From: Clostridium sp. SY8519
GTDB taxonomy: Bacteria; Bacillota; Clostridia; Lachnospirales; Lachnospiraceae
NCBI RefSeq assembly: GCF_000270305.1
Contig: NC_015737.1
Span: 2,046,501 to 2,110,500, forward strand
Direction of reading: 5' to 3'
DNA length: 64,000 bases
Shown: one piece after another, positions 9,509-18,290 of the stretch
Numbering within the stretch: the stretch's first letter is position 1
Layout: each line of letters opens with the position of its first letter
The notes under the pieces: model-generated
Seen by the model: only the letters and a program-made list of their open reading frames with translations
What the model was told of the DNA's origin: nothing
Database searches by the model: none
Translations under genes and position numbers: made by a program

Positions 9509-10090
9509 ATGGCAGAAATTAAATACAACTATGAAAAAGAGCAGAACCGGGTGGCCGCTTATGACGGCAGCAAATGTGTAGGCACCTGTGAATATACAGC
9601 GCCCGGCAGCATCTGGATCATTACCCATACCAAGGTGGATCCGGCATACGGCGGGCAGGGCATTGCCGGCGCGCTGGTAGACGGCGTCATGCAGGAAGCA
9701 AAGAAAGCCGGCGTAAAAGTAAAACCCTTTTGTTCCTATGCCGCAAAGCTGTTTCAGAAGAATCCGGCCTATGGGGAGCAGGAGGACCATTCGGTGATTA
9801 CGGTGTATGGCATGCCCACCTGTCCGGATTGCGCTTATGTGGACGCGCAGATTGCGGATCATCCGTCCTTTCAGTTTGTGGATGTGGGCGCCCATGTAAA
9901 GAACCTGAAAGCCTTTCTGCGTGTCCGGGACAAGAGTCCTGTATTTGATGACGCAAAGGAAAACGGTTATGCGGGAATCCCCTGTTTTGTACTTGCGGAC
10001 GGTACGGTTACCTTATCACCGGAAGCCGTGGGTCTGCAGCCAAAACCGGCGGAAGGCAAGGCCTGCCGTCTGGACGGCAGCGGGTGCTGA
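9509..10090 (+). CDS. GNAT acetyltransferase-like domain fused to a glutaredoxin/thioredoxin-like domain
   Basis: 193 residues in two parts. Residues 1-~92 are a short YjdJ/YidJ-type N-acetyltransferase domain (VDPAYGGQGIAGALVDGVMQ is the acetyl-CoA loop, and KPFCSYAAKLFQKNP the closing motif). Residues ~93-193 are a glutaredoxin-like fold with a C-P-D-C redox motif at 105-108 and a cis-Pro segment (GIPCFVLADG). The chain ends in a further cysteine. GCCGAAAGGAG supports ATG 9509. The domains occur separately in many bacteria. The joined form suggests acetylation or reduction of a shared small thiol or protein substrate, which is inference only. Confidence 0.85.
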   Translation: MAEIKYNYEKEQNRVAAYDGSKCVGTCEYTAPGSIWIITHTKVDPAYGGQGIAGALVDGVMQEAKKAGVKVKPFCSYAAKLFQKNPAYGEQEDHSVITVYGMPTCPDCAYVDAQIADHPSFQFVDVGAHVKNLKAFLRVRDKSPVFDDAKENGYAGIPCFVLADGTVTLSPEAVGLQPKPAEGKACRLDGSGC

Positions 10091-10291
10091 ATGCGGTTGT
10101 TTTCGGAATGAAATAAGTGAAAAACGAATCTACTTCTTCTTTGATTGTCAAAAAACAGTATAATAAATCAACAGTTTTACATGAAACGCACAGAAAGGGG
10201 GAAAAATAGAAGAAATAAGCCCGAATATTTCGGGGTGAAACAATGATTTGCAGGACTGTTATGACTTGAGAAATTGAAGGAGAGGTAATCA

Positions 10292-13200
10292 ATGATGAGT
10301 AAGTGGTTCCATTCTGCCTGGCAGACAGGAAGACGAAGCAGGACATGGATCCGCAGCATGGGGATTGTTCTTGCGGTAATTTTATGCTTTACGATGCTGT
10401 ATGCCGTTCCGGCGTACGCATTATCGAACTCGGCCGTTATTGTACTGGATACCAATGGAGGCACAGGCGGAGGCAAAGTAACGATAACAGAAGAAAAAAA
10501 GGTGGCTGCGCCCCTGCCCGCCGCACAGCAGAACGGATACGTGTTTAACGGCTGGTGGACGAAAAACGGTGAAAAATGGGGCAGCATTCTGAAACCGGGA
10601 GACCGAGAACCGAGTTCCAGCACCACCTATTTTGCCCGCTGGACAGAAATCAGCGATACAACAGCGAAAACCAATACTTATTTTTACGGAAAGGCGGCAG
10701 ACGACAGCAGCGGAAGCGTGACTTACAATTACGGTGAGATCGGTACCGTGAACAAGGGGTTTACATATAATTACGGAACCATCGGCACAGTACCCGCGGC
10801 CGCTGACAGCGGCACGTATAACTACGGAACCATTGAGAATTATGGTTCTGCGAAGGGCTCCTGGGGACTGAGCAATAACTACGGAGTAATTAAAAACAAC
10901 AGCGGAAATGTAAAAGACAACTACGGCATCATCGAAAGCAGCAGCGGAACCGTTTCTTCAAACGACGGAACCGTAAAGAACAACACCGGTACCGTGAAAG
11001 AGACGGAAGAGGGGTCTGTCACCTATAATGAAGGCGGGACCATTTCGGAAGCGAGAAACGGCACGATATACAATTACAGCGGCACGGTAACACAGTACTG
11101 GGCCAGCGGCAGTCCGAAAGTATATAATTTCGCGGGCGGAACCTTTGCATATAACAGCAGCAGCGGTGGTGCCACGATCTATGATCTGGGTGGAAAAACA
11201 TCCGGCAAACCGGGACGATACGACAAAACGCTTTCCTGTTACAAGGTGGATCTTGGCAACGGACTGGTGAAGAGCTATGACGGTGATTTTATCCAGGCAA
11301 AGGACGGCAGTGTATTCCTGCCGGAAGGCGGGACAGGAACACTGACGCCTGCAGAGGGTGTGGATCAGCTGTACATGACCGGCGGCGATCTGACGAAGAA
11401 TAACGATGGAACATATACTGTTTCTAATGTGAAAAAAGATACGGCTGTCAGTGATGTGCCCAGCTATTCCATCAGTTACGACCTGGATGGAGGCACACTG
11501 GCAGACGGCGATTCGAATCCGGCGGTCTACACGTCGAAGGATACCGTCACGCTGAAGAATCCGCAGGATAAAAAGAACAGTGAATATACGGAATACCTGT
11601 TTGACGGCTGGACCGGAACGGGACTGGACGCACCCTCGAAAGAAGTTACCATTCCGGCCGGCAGCACGGGAGACCGGAGCTACAAAGCCACATGGAAGCC
11701 AAATCCGGACCTGATCACCATTACATTCAAATATGATGAAGATTCCAGGGGAATCGTAAAGAAATATGATAAGAGCCAGGCAGGAAGTGCATTTGGAAGC
11801 CTGCTGAAGGATGCAAAGCTGGACAGCTATGTCGACAGAACCGGGTATGACTTTGCCGGCTGGCATACCGAGGCGAAAGGCGGCGAGAAGATTGACAGCA
11901 CTACGGCGCGGCCATCCGGGGACACCACCTTCTATGCCCACTGGAAGATCCGCACCGTGACCATTCAGCTGGATGGAAATGGCGGCACAGACGGCGGCAG
12001 CTTCACAGGAAAGTACAAAGAGACAATCGGTGTGATTCCGATGAGCACCCGCAGCGGTTACATTTTTAACGGCTGGTGGACCAAAGATAAAAAAGGAAAC
12101 TGGGGCAGCGTGCTGAGTGCCCGTGACGGCTTCCCGGCACAGAACACTACTTACTATGCCCGCTGGACGAAAAAGACTGCGGACAATACCACTTCTTTTA
12201 TCAACGGGACTTCTGGTTTTGACGGATTCTATGATGCCGCTGATGAGAACAGAGGAAACGTTTCCGACAACTATGGTGAAATCGGCCTGGTGACAGAAGG
12301 CGGAACGGTAGGGAACAACTACGGATCGATTGCCATTTACAAGGGAGGATCCATCTCCAATAACTATGGTCTGATCGAGAAGAACAAAGGAAGTCTGAAT
12401 TACAACTACAACCTGCTGACGGAAAACAGCGGAGAAGTGGATTACAATGAAGGCTCGCTGAAAGAAAACAGAGGAAAACTCCATAACAATCGCGCAGATG
12501 TGACAAACAATAAAGGTACCGTTGATTATAATTACGGTGTTCTTAGGGTGAATGATGAGACCGGCGGTGTGGATGCCAACCACGGAGAAATTCAGTTCAA
12601 CGCCGGAACTGTTAACAGAAATTACGGCAAAGTACGCAATTTCGGCGGCACGATTAAGCAGGGCAGCAAAGACGCGGAGACGACAGAATTCTACAAAGTT
12701 CTTCCGGGTTCCAGAGTAGAAAAAGTCACCTATGAAAAGGGATTCACGGAATTTAAGAATGCGGGCTGGCTGGAAGAGAAAAAAGGAATCGGTATCATTC
12801 GGGTAACACTCACCAGTGACGCGCTGGAGGAAGCCTTTACGGTAAAAGCAGACGGCTGCAGCATCGTGAAGAACGAAGACGGCAGTTATACGCTGCGTAA
12901 TGCAGCAAAGGATGTAACGATCAGCGCTGAGCCGGCGGCATACAGGATTTCCTATGATCTGGGCGGCGGCAAAGGGGTGAACAAGACAAGCTATACCTTT
13001 GATGATGAGGCGTTTTCGCTGAATATACCGATCCGAAAAGGGTACACATTCACCGGCTGGAGCGGTACGGATCTGACGGGGGAAGACAACATGGAGGTTA
13101 CCGTGCCGAAAAACAGTCACGGTAATCGCAGCTACCAGGCACACTGGAAGCCGGTTACCTACAAAATCAGCTATAAGCTGAAAGGCGGAACAATCAAAGG

Positions 13201-13945
13201 CGTAAACCCTGCTTCTTATACGGTTGAGACCGCCGGCTTTACCCTGCGTAACCCGAAGCGGGAAGGCTATGTTTTCACCGGCTGGACCGGAACCGGGTTA
13301 ATGGGCAGTGCAAAGACAGTAACGGTGAAACGGGGAAGCACCGGAAACCGGATCTACCAGGCTTCCTGGAAACGACCGGCCATGACCGCGAAACTGACCG
13401 CTTCCGGTAATACGGCGCAGAAGCTGACCTGGAGCAAGGCAGGCGCCCGGAAGTACGAGGTATACCAGGTACTCTGCTCAGGAAGCAAATATAAGAAAAT
13501 AGCGGAAACGAAAAAAACATCCCTGACTGTGAAGAACCTGAAAAAGGGAACCCAGTACAAATATTATGTCATTGCCCTGGATTCTTCCGGGAAACGGATC
13601 GCAAAATCCATGGTGGTGCACAGTATTGTGGGAAATTCCGCGGGAAGACTGACCAATGCGAAGTCGGTACGTGTGACCGCACCCAAAAAGAAAATCCGGG
13701 CAGGGCAGACGCTTCGCCTGAACGTGACGGCAAAAGGCGTGAAATCCGGCAGACGGCTTCTGTGGAAGGGACATACATCGGAATACCGATATCTTGTCCT
13801 GAGCACAGAGTATGCCGGCACGGTTTCGAATGCCGTGAAAGTCTATAAGAACGGCACAGTAAAGGGAATGTCCAAAGGAAAAGTGAAAGTGTATGTATTT
13901 GCGGCCAACGGCGTATCTGCATACATAACGCTGGAAGTGAAATAA
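10292..13945 (+). CDS. Giant secreted InlB-repeat protein with Asn-Xaa-Gly heptad solenoid blocks
   Basis: 1217 residues; GAAGGAGAGG precedes ATG 10292 and a TATAAT lies at 10159-10164. The signal peptide ends near VPAYALS. Six InlB B-repeats lie at about residues 48-125, 390-470, 475-552, 555-628, 885-955 and 957-1028. Two blocks (about 146-300 and 652-790) are built of seven-residue units N-x-G-x-[ILV]-x-x, often paired as NYG units of 14 residues; these should stack as a beta-solenoid. The region containing repeat 1 plus block 1 is duplicated as repeat 4 plus block 2. The C-terminal FN3-like and Ig-like module matches the 7154 protein. There is no sortase motif. Likely a surface or matrix adhesin. 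Confidence 0.85.
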   Translation: MMSKWFHSAWQTGRRSRTWIRSMGIVLAVILCFTMLYAVPAYALSNSAVIVLDTNGGTGGGKVTITEEKKVAAPLPAAQQNGYVFNGWWTKNGEKWGSILKPGDREPSSSTTYFARWTEISDTTAKTNTYFYGKAADDSSGSVTYNYGEIGTVNKGFTYNYGTIGTVPAAADSGTYNYGTIENYGSAKGSWGLSNNYGVIKNNSGNVKDNYGIIESSSGTVSSNDGTVKNNTGTVKETEEGSVTYNEGGTISEARNGTIYNYSGTVTQYWASGSPKVYNFAGGTFAYNSSSGGATIYDLGGKTSGKPGRYDKTLSCYKVDLGNGLVKSYDGDFIQAKDGSVFLPEGGTGTLTPAEGVDQLYMTGGDLTKNNDGTYTVSNVKKDTAVSDVPSYSISYDLDGGTLADGDSNPAVYTSKDTVTLKNPQDKKNSEYTEYLFDGWTGTGLDAPSKEVTIPAGSTGDRSYKATWKPNPDLITITFKYDEDSRGIVKKYDKSQAGSAFGSLLKDAKLDSYVDRTGYDFAGWHTEAKGGEKIDSTTARPSGDTTFYAHWKIRTVTIQLDGNGGTDGGSFTGKYKETIGVIPMSTRSGYIFNGWWTKDKKGNWGSVLSARDGFPAQNTTYYARWTKKTADNTTSFINGTSGFDGFYDAADENRGNVSDNYGEIGLVTEGGTVGNNYGSIAIYKGGSISNNYGLIEKNKGSLNYNYNLLTENSGEVDYNEGSLKENRGKLHNNRADVTNNKGTVDYNYGVLRVNDETGGVDANHGEIQFNAGTVNRNYGKVRNFGGTIKQGSKDAETTEFYKVLPGSRVEKVTYEKGFTEFKNAGWLEEKKGIGIIRVTLTSDALEEAFTVKADGCSIVKNEDGSYTLRNAAKDVTISAEPAAYRISYDLGGGKGVNKTSYTFDDEAFSLNIPIRKGYTFTGWSGTDLTGEDNMEVTVPKNSHGNRSYQAHWKPVTYKISYKLKGGTIKGVNPASYTVETAGFTLRNPKREGYVFTGWTGTGLMGSAKTVTVKRGSTGNRIYQASWKRPAMTAKLTASGNTAQKLTWSKAGARKYEVYQVLCSGSKYKKIAETKKTSLTVKNLKKGTQYKYYVIALDSSGKRIAKSMVVHSIVGNSAGRLTNAKSVRVTAPKKKIRAGQTLRLNVTAKGVKSGRRLLWKGHTSEYRYLVLSTEYAGTVSNAVKVYKNGTVKGMSKGKVKVYVFAANGVSAYITLEVK

Positions 13946-13984
13946 CAAAAAAATAGACAGGCAGCACGGACTGTGCGGAACATG

Positions 13985-14030
13985 CAGCAGCGGCCGGATA
14001 AGAGGGATTCTTATCCGGCCGCTGCTGTTG
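13985..14030. terminator. Strong 18-bp hairpin after the giant secreted protein
   Basis: CAGCAGCGGCCGGATAAG (13985-14002) is perfectly complementary to 14010-14027 around a 7-base loop. The trailing T-tract is interrupted (TTGTGT), so it may act partly as a 3'-end stabiliser. Confidence 0.75.
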
Positions 14031-14033
14031 TGT

Positions 14034-14177
14034 ACAAAAAGTAAAAAGCAAACAAAAAGTGTTTGAATATAGGAAAAATAGACAAATGGCAGGTAAAAAA
14101 TAATAAAAAACTAACAAAAAGTAATAAGAGACTTGCAGAAAATAAACTGCTTTCGTATAATATAACTAACAAAAAGT
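14034..14177 (+). promoter_or_regulatory. Cluster of four ACAAAAAGT boxes around the molybdenum hydroxylase promoter
   Basis: Identical nonamers occur at 14034-14042, 14052-14060, 14114-14122 and 14169-14177. The last one starts 7 bases after the -10 box and so covers the transcription start; the third lies 10 bases ahead of the -35 box. A fifth copy sits in the same place relative to the promoter at 17542-17570. The arrangement suggests a regulator binding directly repeated sites. The AT-rich context makes chance copies possible. Apart from these boxes, the hairpin and the promoter I see nothing in 13946-14249. Confidence 0.55.
14133..14161 (+). promoter_or_regulatory. Promoter of the MocA-like / molybdenum hydroxylase operon
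   Basis: TTGCAG (14133-14138), a 17-base spacer, and a perfect TATAAT (14156-14161), about 85 bases ahead of the first gene. Confidence 0.8.
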
Positions 14178-14249
14178 TTTTATAAAAAAATAAAATTATG
14201 AAGTAATATATTGATGAGGTGCTGTGGCTAATAAAAGGGAGTGAGACAG

Positions 14250-14855
14250 TTGCTTAAGGAAAAACAGATATGGAACGGTCTGGTTTTGTCTGCTGGTCTT
14301 TCCAGCCGGATGGGAGCCTTCAAACCACTGCTTCCGCTGCGTGGAAAAACAGTCCTCGGATGTACAGTAGACAGCCTTCTGGCTGCAGGTGTCAGCGAAG
14401 TCACAGTAGTAACTGGATACCGGGGGGAGGAACTGGAGGCCTATCTGTCAGCACATTATGGAAGTAACGTGCGTATGATACGGAATCAGCAGTACAGGGA
14501 CAGCGATATGCTTGCTTCTGTTTGTGTCGGACTGACACAGATGGCGCCATGCGCGGCGTTTTTTCTTTTGCCGGGTGATATGCCTTTTGTCAGCAGAGAG
14601 ACGCTGCAGGCACTGATCCAGGCTCGGCTTGCTACCGGGAGCCCGCTTGTTTTTCCGGAACTGGACGGACGCCGCAAGCATCCGCCGCTGATTGACGCAT
14701 CACTGATTCCGCAGATTCAGAGTTACTGCGGAACAGAAGGGCTGCGTGGGCTGTGGGACAGTTATCAGTCTGTGATTCGAACCGTTCCCGTCAGTGATAC
14801 GGGAGTAGGGATCGATCTCGATACAGGAAATGATTATGCGATGTATGCATCATAG
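14250..14855 (+). CDS. Molybdenum cofactor cytidylyltransferase-like protein (MocA/YgfJ family)
   Basis: About 201 residues of nucleotidyltransferase fold. GLVLSAGLSSRMGAFKPLLPL is the MobA/MocA NTP-binding loop, and LLPGDMPFVSRETL carries the metal-binding Asp. LDGRRKHPPLI and GIDLDTGNDYAMY complete the family pattern. MocA enzymes attach CMP to molybdopterin for xanthine dehydrogenase-type hydroxylases. I favour TTG 14250 because GGGAGTGA sits 5 bases before it; GTG 14241 is the alternative and has no spacing for a ribosome binding site. The next gene is the hydroxylase itself, which fits a dedicated cofactor-maturation role. Confidence 0.86.
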   Translation: MLKEKQIWNGLVLSAGLSSRMGAFKPLLPLRGKTVLGCTVDSLLAAGVSEVTVVTGYRGEELEAYLSAHYGSNVRMIRNQQYRDSDMLASVCVGLTQMAPCAAFFLLPGDMPFVSRETLQALIQARLATGSPLVFPELDGRRKHPPLIDASLIPQIQSYCGTEGLRGLWDSYQSVIRTVPVSDTGVGIDLDTGNDYAMYAS

Positions 14856-14868
14856 GAGGAGGAACAGA

Positions 14869-17433
14869 ATGTACCAGGTAAAAATCAACGGAACCGTATA
14901 TCATTCGGAACAGGACAAAAAGCTGCTCCGGTTTCTGAGGGATGATCTTCATCTTACGGCGACGAAAGACGGGTGCAGTGAAGGCGCCTGCGGGACCTGT
15001 ACGGTGTTGGTGGATGGAAAGAAGACAAAGGCCTGCGTAGTGTCTTTAAGCAGACTGGAAGGAAAAGAAGTTCTGACCGTGGAGGGGATTGATCCGGAGG
15101 AAATGAAAGTCTACGAGCATTGCTTTGCGGAAGCCGGTGCGGTACAATGCGGTTTCTGCATTCCGGGTATGGTGATTTCCGCAAAGAGCCTGCTGGATGT
15201 CAACTGCAATCCGACCCGGGCAGATGTGAAAAAAGCAATCCAGGGGAATTTGTGCAGATGTACCGGCTATAAAAAGATTGAAGAAGCAATCCTTCTGGCG
15301 GCGGATTTCTTCCGGGAAAAGCGTAAGATTCCAAAGAATCCCACCACTCTGCATATGAATGAACGGTTCAAACGGATTGACGCGGCAGAAAAAGTAAATG
15401 GCAGCGGAATCTATGCGGATGATATTGAAATAGAAGGGATGCTGTACGCAAAGCCGGTATTTTCAAAATATCCGCGCGCAAGAATCGAACGAATTGATAT
15501 CAGCAAAGCGGAACAGCATCCGGACTGCGTCAAAGTGCTGACAAAGAAAGACGTACCCTGCAACAAAATCGGTCATATTAAGCAGGATTGGGATGTAATG
15601 ATGGGAGAAGGAGACATTACCAGATATGTGGGAAATGTACTGGCGGTAGTGGCCACTCCGGACAAAGATAAGCTGGAAGAGATTGCCGATCTGGTAGAAG
15701 TGGAATATACCGAGCTGGATCCTGTAACCGATCCCTTTGACGCGCTCAAAGGAGATGCGCCTCTGATTCATCCGGATGGAAATATTATGAGCCGGGCAAA
15801 TCTGGTTCGCGGAGATGCGGATGAAGCCATCAAAAACTCGAAATATGTCGTTACAAGAAAATATAAGACTTCCTGGCAGGAACATGGTTTTATGGAACCG
15901 GAATGCGCAGTTGCGCTTCCGGAGGGAGAAAACGGGATTCTCGTATACACTACAAGCCAGTCTGTATATGATGTACAGAGAGAATGTTCCACGATGCTTG
16001 GTGTGGAGCCGGAGCGTGTACACGCGCGAGCCAGCCTGGTAGGCGGTGGCTTTGGCGGGAAAGAAGATATGACGGTGCAGCCGTATGCGGTTCTCATGGC
16101 ATGGATCACGAAAAAGCCGGTCAAAGTGAAATATTCCCGACAGGAATCCCTGGATTATCATGTAAAAAGGCATCCGATGGAGATGGAATTTACTACAGCC
16201 TGTGATGAAAATGGCAGACTGACGGCCATGAAGGGAATCATTATTGCGGATACAGGTGCCTATGCGTCGCTGGGCGGCCCGGTTCTGCATCGTGCCTGTA
16301 CACACGCGGCTGGTCCTTACAATTATCAGAACATTGATATTTTCGGGATGTCAGTATATACAAATAACTGCGTGTCCGGCGCCTTCCGCGGCTTTGGCGT
16401 GACCCAGAGCTGTTTCGCGACAGAAATGAATATCAATCTTCTGGCAGAAATGGTGGGTATTGATCCCTGGGAATTCCGTCGGAGAAATGCGATCAAACCG
16501 GGAGATGTACTGCCAAACGGACAGCTGGCTGATCCAAATACGAATATGGAGGCCTGCCTGGATGCCATTAAAGAGACATATTATGCCCATCCTTATGCCG
16601 GTATTGCCTGCGGATTCAAAAATGCCGGAACCGGTATGGGGAAGAAAGATATCGGAAGAGTGCTTTTATCCATAGAAAATGGAAAAATTCATATCCGCAC
16701 ATCGGCTTCCTGCATGGGGCAGGGAATTGGCCAGATGGTTCTGACAGAAATCTGCCACGTGACAGATCTGGATCCCGCACTGTTTGTGTTTGAAACAGCG
16801 GATACCGTTCGGACGCCGGATTCCGGGACTTCTACCGCCTCCAGACAGACGGTGGTGACCGGGGAAGCTGCCCGGCGTGTCGGAGAAAAACTGAAGACTG
16901 CATTGGACAGCGGAAAAACAATAGAGGAACTGGAAGGCAAAGAGTTCTTCGGAGAATATTCCGTGAAATCCGATCCTCTGGGAGCAATCAAAGAGAATCC
17001 AATCAGTCATGTGTCTTACTCTTATGGCGCGCAGGTGGTGATCCTGAATGAAGAAGGGAAAATCGAAAAGGCTGTATCGGCCTTTGATGTGGGTACGCCA
17101 GTGAATATCCAGTCTGTGGAAGGTCAGATTGAAGGCGGGATGCTGATGGGAATCGGTTATGGAGTTACAGAGAAATTCGAATGCGTGGACGGCCGTCCGA
17201 AGAGCCGCTTCGGTACGATTGGCTTTATGCGCGCTATGGAGGCACCGGAACTGGAGGTCATACTCTGCCAGCCGGCAGAGGAAGACAAACTGCCGTATTC
17301 CCTGGGGGCAAAAGGCTGCGGCGAGCTTTGCATGATACCGACAGCGCCGGCATGCGCGCATGCATATTACCGTCTGGACGGGAAATTCCGAAACAGCCTG
17401 CCGCTGAAAGATACCTATTACAGAAAAGCATAA
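14869..17433 (+). CDS. Fused [2Fe-2S]-molybdopterin hydroxylase (selenium-dependent xanthine dehydrogenase-like)
   Basis: 854 residues from ATG 14869 (AGGAGGAGGAACAGA upstream). Residues 1-~155 hold two [2Fe-2S] centres: CSEGACGTC plus a later Cys, then CGFC and CRCTGY. The remainder is the molybdopterin subunit, with GGGFGGKED, FRGFGVTQ, a GQGIGQM cofactor loop and the catalytic-region Glu in KGCGELC near the end. There is no FAD domain, so an electron partner must be separate. The Fe-S/Mo fusion of this length is typical of the selenium-dependent xanthine dehydrogenase family (the enzyme uses a labile Se ligand, not selenocysteine). Substrate by context: purine or a related heterocycle. The genes for Se insertion are not in the window. 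Confidence 0.88.
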   Translation: MYQVKINGTVYHSEQDKKLLRFLRDDLHLTATKDGCSEGACGTCTVLVDGKKTKACVVSLSRLEGKEVLTVEGIDPEEMKVYEHCFAEAGAVQCGFCIPGMVISAKSLLDVNCNPTRADVKKAIQGNLCRCTGYKKIEEAILLAADFFREKRKIPKNPTTLHMNERFKRIDAAEKVNGSGIYADDIEIEGMLYAKPVFSKYPRARIERIDISKAEQHPDCVKVLTKKDVPCNKIGHIKQDWDVMMGEGDITRYVGNVLAVVATPDKDKLEEIADLVEVEYTELDPVTDPFDALKGDAPLIHPDGNIMSRANLVRGDADEAIKNSKYVVTRKYKTSWQEHGFMEPECAVALPEGENGILVYTTSQSVYDVQRECSTMLGVEPERVHARASLVGGGFGGKEDMTVQPYAVLMAWITKKPVKVKYSRQESLDYHVKRHPMEMEFTTACDENGRLTAMKGIIIADTGAYASLGGPVLHRACTHAAGPYNYQNIDIFGMSVYTNNCVSGAFRGFGVTQSCFATEMNINLLAEMVGIDPWEFRRRNAIKPGDVLPNGQLADPNTNMEACLDAIKETYYAHPYAGIACGFKNAGTGMGKKDIGRVLLSIENGKIHIRTSASCMGQGIGQMVLTEICHVTDLDPALFVFETADTVRTPDSGTSTASRQTVVTGEAARRVGEKLKTALDSGKTIEELEGKEFFGEYSVKSDPLGAIKENPISHVSYSYGAQVVILNEEGKIEKAVSAFDVGTPVNIQSVEGQIEGGMLMGIGYGVTEKFECVDGRPKSRFGTIGFMRAMEAPELEVILCQPAEEDKLPYSLGAKGCGELCMIPTAPACAHAYYRLDGKFRNSLPLKDTYYRKA

Positions 17434-17461
17434 ATGCAGGGATTGAAAAAGGTTTTATAAT

Positions 17462-17498
17462 AAAAACGCCTGGGCCGAAAGAGGGTCCGGGCGTTTTT
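17462..17498. terminator. Intrinsic terminator of the molybdenum hydroxylase operon
   Basis: A 15-bp stem with two G-U pairs, AAAAACGCCTGGGCC against GGTCCGGGCGTTTTT, flanked by A- and T-runs so it can work in both directions. It also lies about 130 bases beyond the end of the convergent regulator gene. Confidence 0.9.
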
Positions 17499-17541
17499 AC
17501 CTGGAGCGCAGAAATCCCAAGGACAAAAATAAGGAATCATC

Positions 17542-17587
17542 TTGCGCAGGGCGGAAAGTATGCGTATAATAAAAGCTGACAAAAAGT
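17542..17587 (+). promoter_or_regulatory. Promoter plus ACAAAAAGT box, antisense to the YheO-type regulator
   Basis: TTGCGC (17542-17547), 17 bases, and TATAAT (17565-17570) form a convincing plus-strand promoter, and ACAAAAAGT at 17579-17587 covers its start site. No plus-strand gene begins for about 870 bases, so the transcript would run antisense through the regulator gene toward the hydantoinase. Confidence 0.65.
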
Positions 17588-17630
17588 TTTTTGCGCTAAA
17601 TAAAAGTATACACCATAAGTGGGAGTCGAT

Positions 17631-18269
17631 TCAGATCGATTTGATCTCGTCCAGATAACTGTACAGCGTATATTTGGAAATTCCCAGAAACTGGCAGACT
17701 TTCGGGCCGGATTTTGTGATCAGAAACGCGCCGGCATCGTTCAGCTGACGGATGACCTGGACTTTGTCTTCCCGGCTCATTAATGCCACGGGTTTGCCGA
17801 TATTGCTGACACTCTGCTCCAGCAGTTCCTGCAAGAGGTCACTGACATTCAGGGCAATGGTTTCATTTTTTTCGGTGTCCGGACTGGTGCCGGTAATGGA
17901 ATGGAGAAGATTCTCCGTGGCAAGCATCAGTGAGATATCATAATTGATGCCAAAGATGCCGATGATATTTCCACTGTCATCCCGGATGTAGATGGTGCTG
18001 GATTTGAGAATCTTGCCGTCTCTGGTTCTGGTAAGATACGCCAGCCGGTCTTCCCGGATGGTTTCCCGGTGGAGCAGTGATTCCAGAACGATGTGGGAGG
18101 GGCCGTCACCGACTTTCCGGCCGGTTACGTGACCGTTCTCAATGGCAATGATGGAATGTTCCGGATCGAAGGCCTGCAGGTCGTGAACCACGACTTCACA
18201 GTTGGAACCGAACTGACAGGCGATTCCATGGGCAATACTGGTGTATAGATCAATAAGGGATTTTTTCAT
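17631..18269 (-). CDS. YheO/DauR-type transcriptional regulator (PAS-like sensor plus HTH)
   Basis: 212 residues. The N-terminal ~120 residues are the YheO-like PAS domain (CEVVVHDL, IIAIENGHVTGRKVGDGP, STIYIRDDSGNIIGIFGINYDIS). The C-terminal ~65 residues carry an HTH of the same family (VRQL-type helix, then KSGPKVCQFLGISKYTLYSYLDEIK). Relatives such as DauR control amino acid or purine catabolism in response to a small ligand. AAGGAGGCCTGTC precedes the ATG. It sits between the molybdenum hydroxylase and hydantoinase genes and is the natural candidate for binding the ACAAAAAGT boxes or the inverted repeat just upstream of it. Confidence 0.88.
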   Translation of the reverse strand: MKKSLIDLYTSIAHGIACQFGSNCEVVVHDLQAFDPEHSIIAIENGHVTGRKVGDGPSHIVLESLLHRETIREDRLAYLTRTRDGKILKSSTIYIRDDSGNIIGIFGINYDISLMLATENLLHSITGTSPDTEKNETIALNVSDLLQELLEQSVSNIGKPVALMSREDKVQVIRQLNDAGAFLITKSGPKVCQFLGISKYTLYSYLDEIKSI

Positions 18270-18290
18270 GACAGGCCTCCTTGAATAAAA

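Noticed and set aside
10225..10260. GTGAAACAATGATTTG in the giant gene's leader, recalling the c-di-GMP-II GAAACAATGA core
   Set aside because: The remaining aptamer elements are absent and too little leader remains before the start codon.
10727..12663. Regularly spaced repeats considered as a CRISPR array
   Set aside because: The repeats are in-frame codons for N-x-G heptads, degenerate at DNA level, with no unique equal-length spacers or cas genes.
10958..13144. Long open frame (about 728 codons) on the minus strand opposite the giant secreted protein
   Set aside because: It mirrors the repetitive plus-strand gene, shows no domain or ribosome binding site, and its residues are the antisense image of the NYG repeats.
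14869..17433. Selenocysteine considered for the Se-dependent hydroxylase
   Set aside because: No in-frame TGA; the family uses a labile selenium cofactor.
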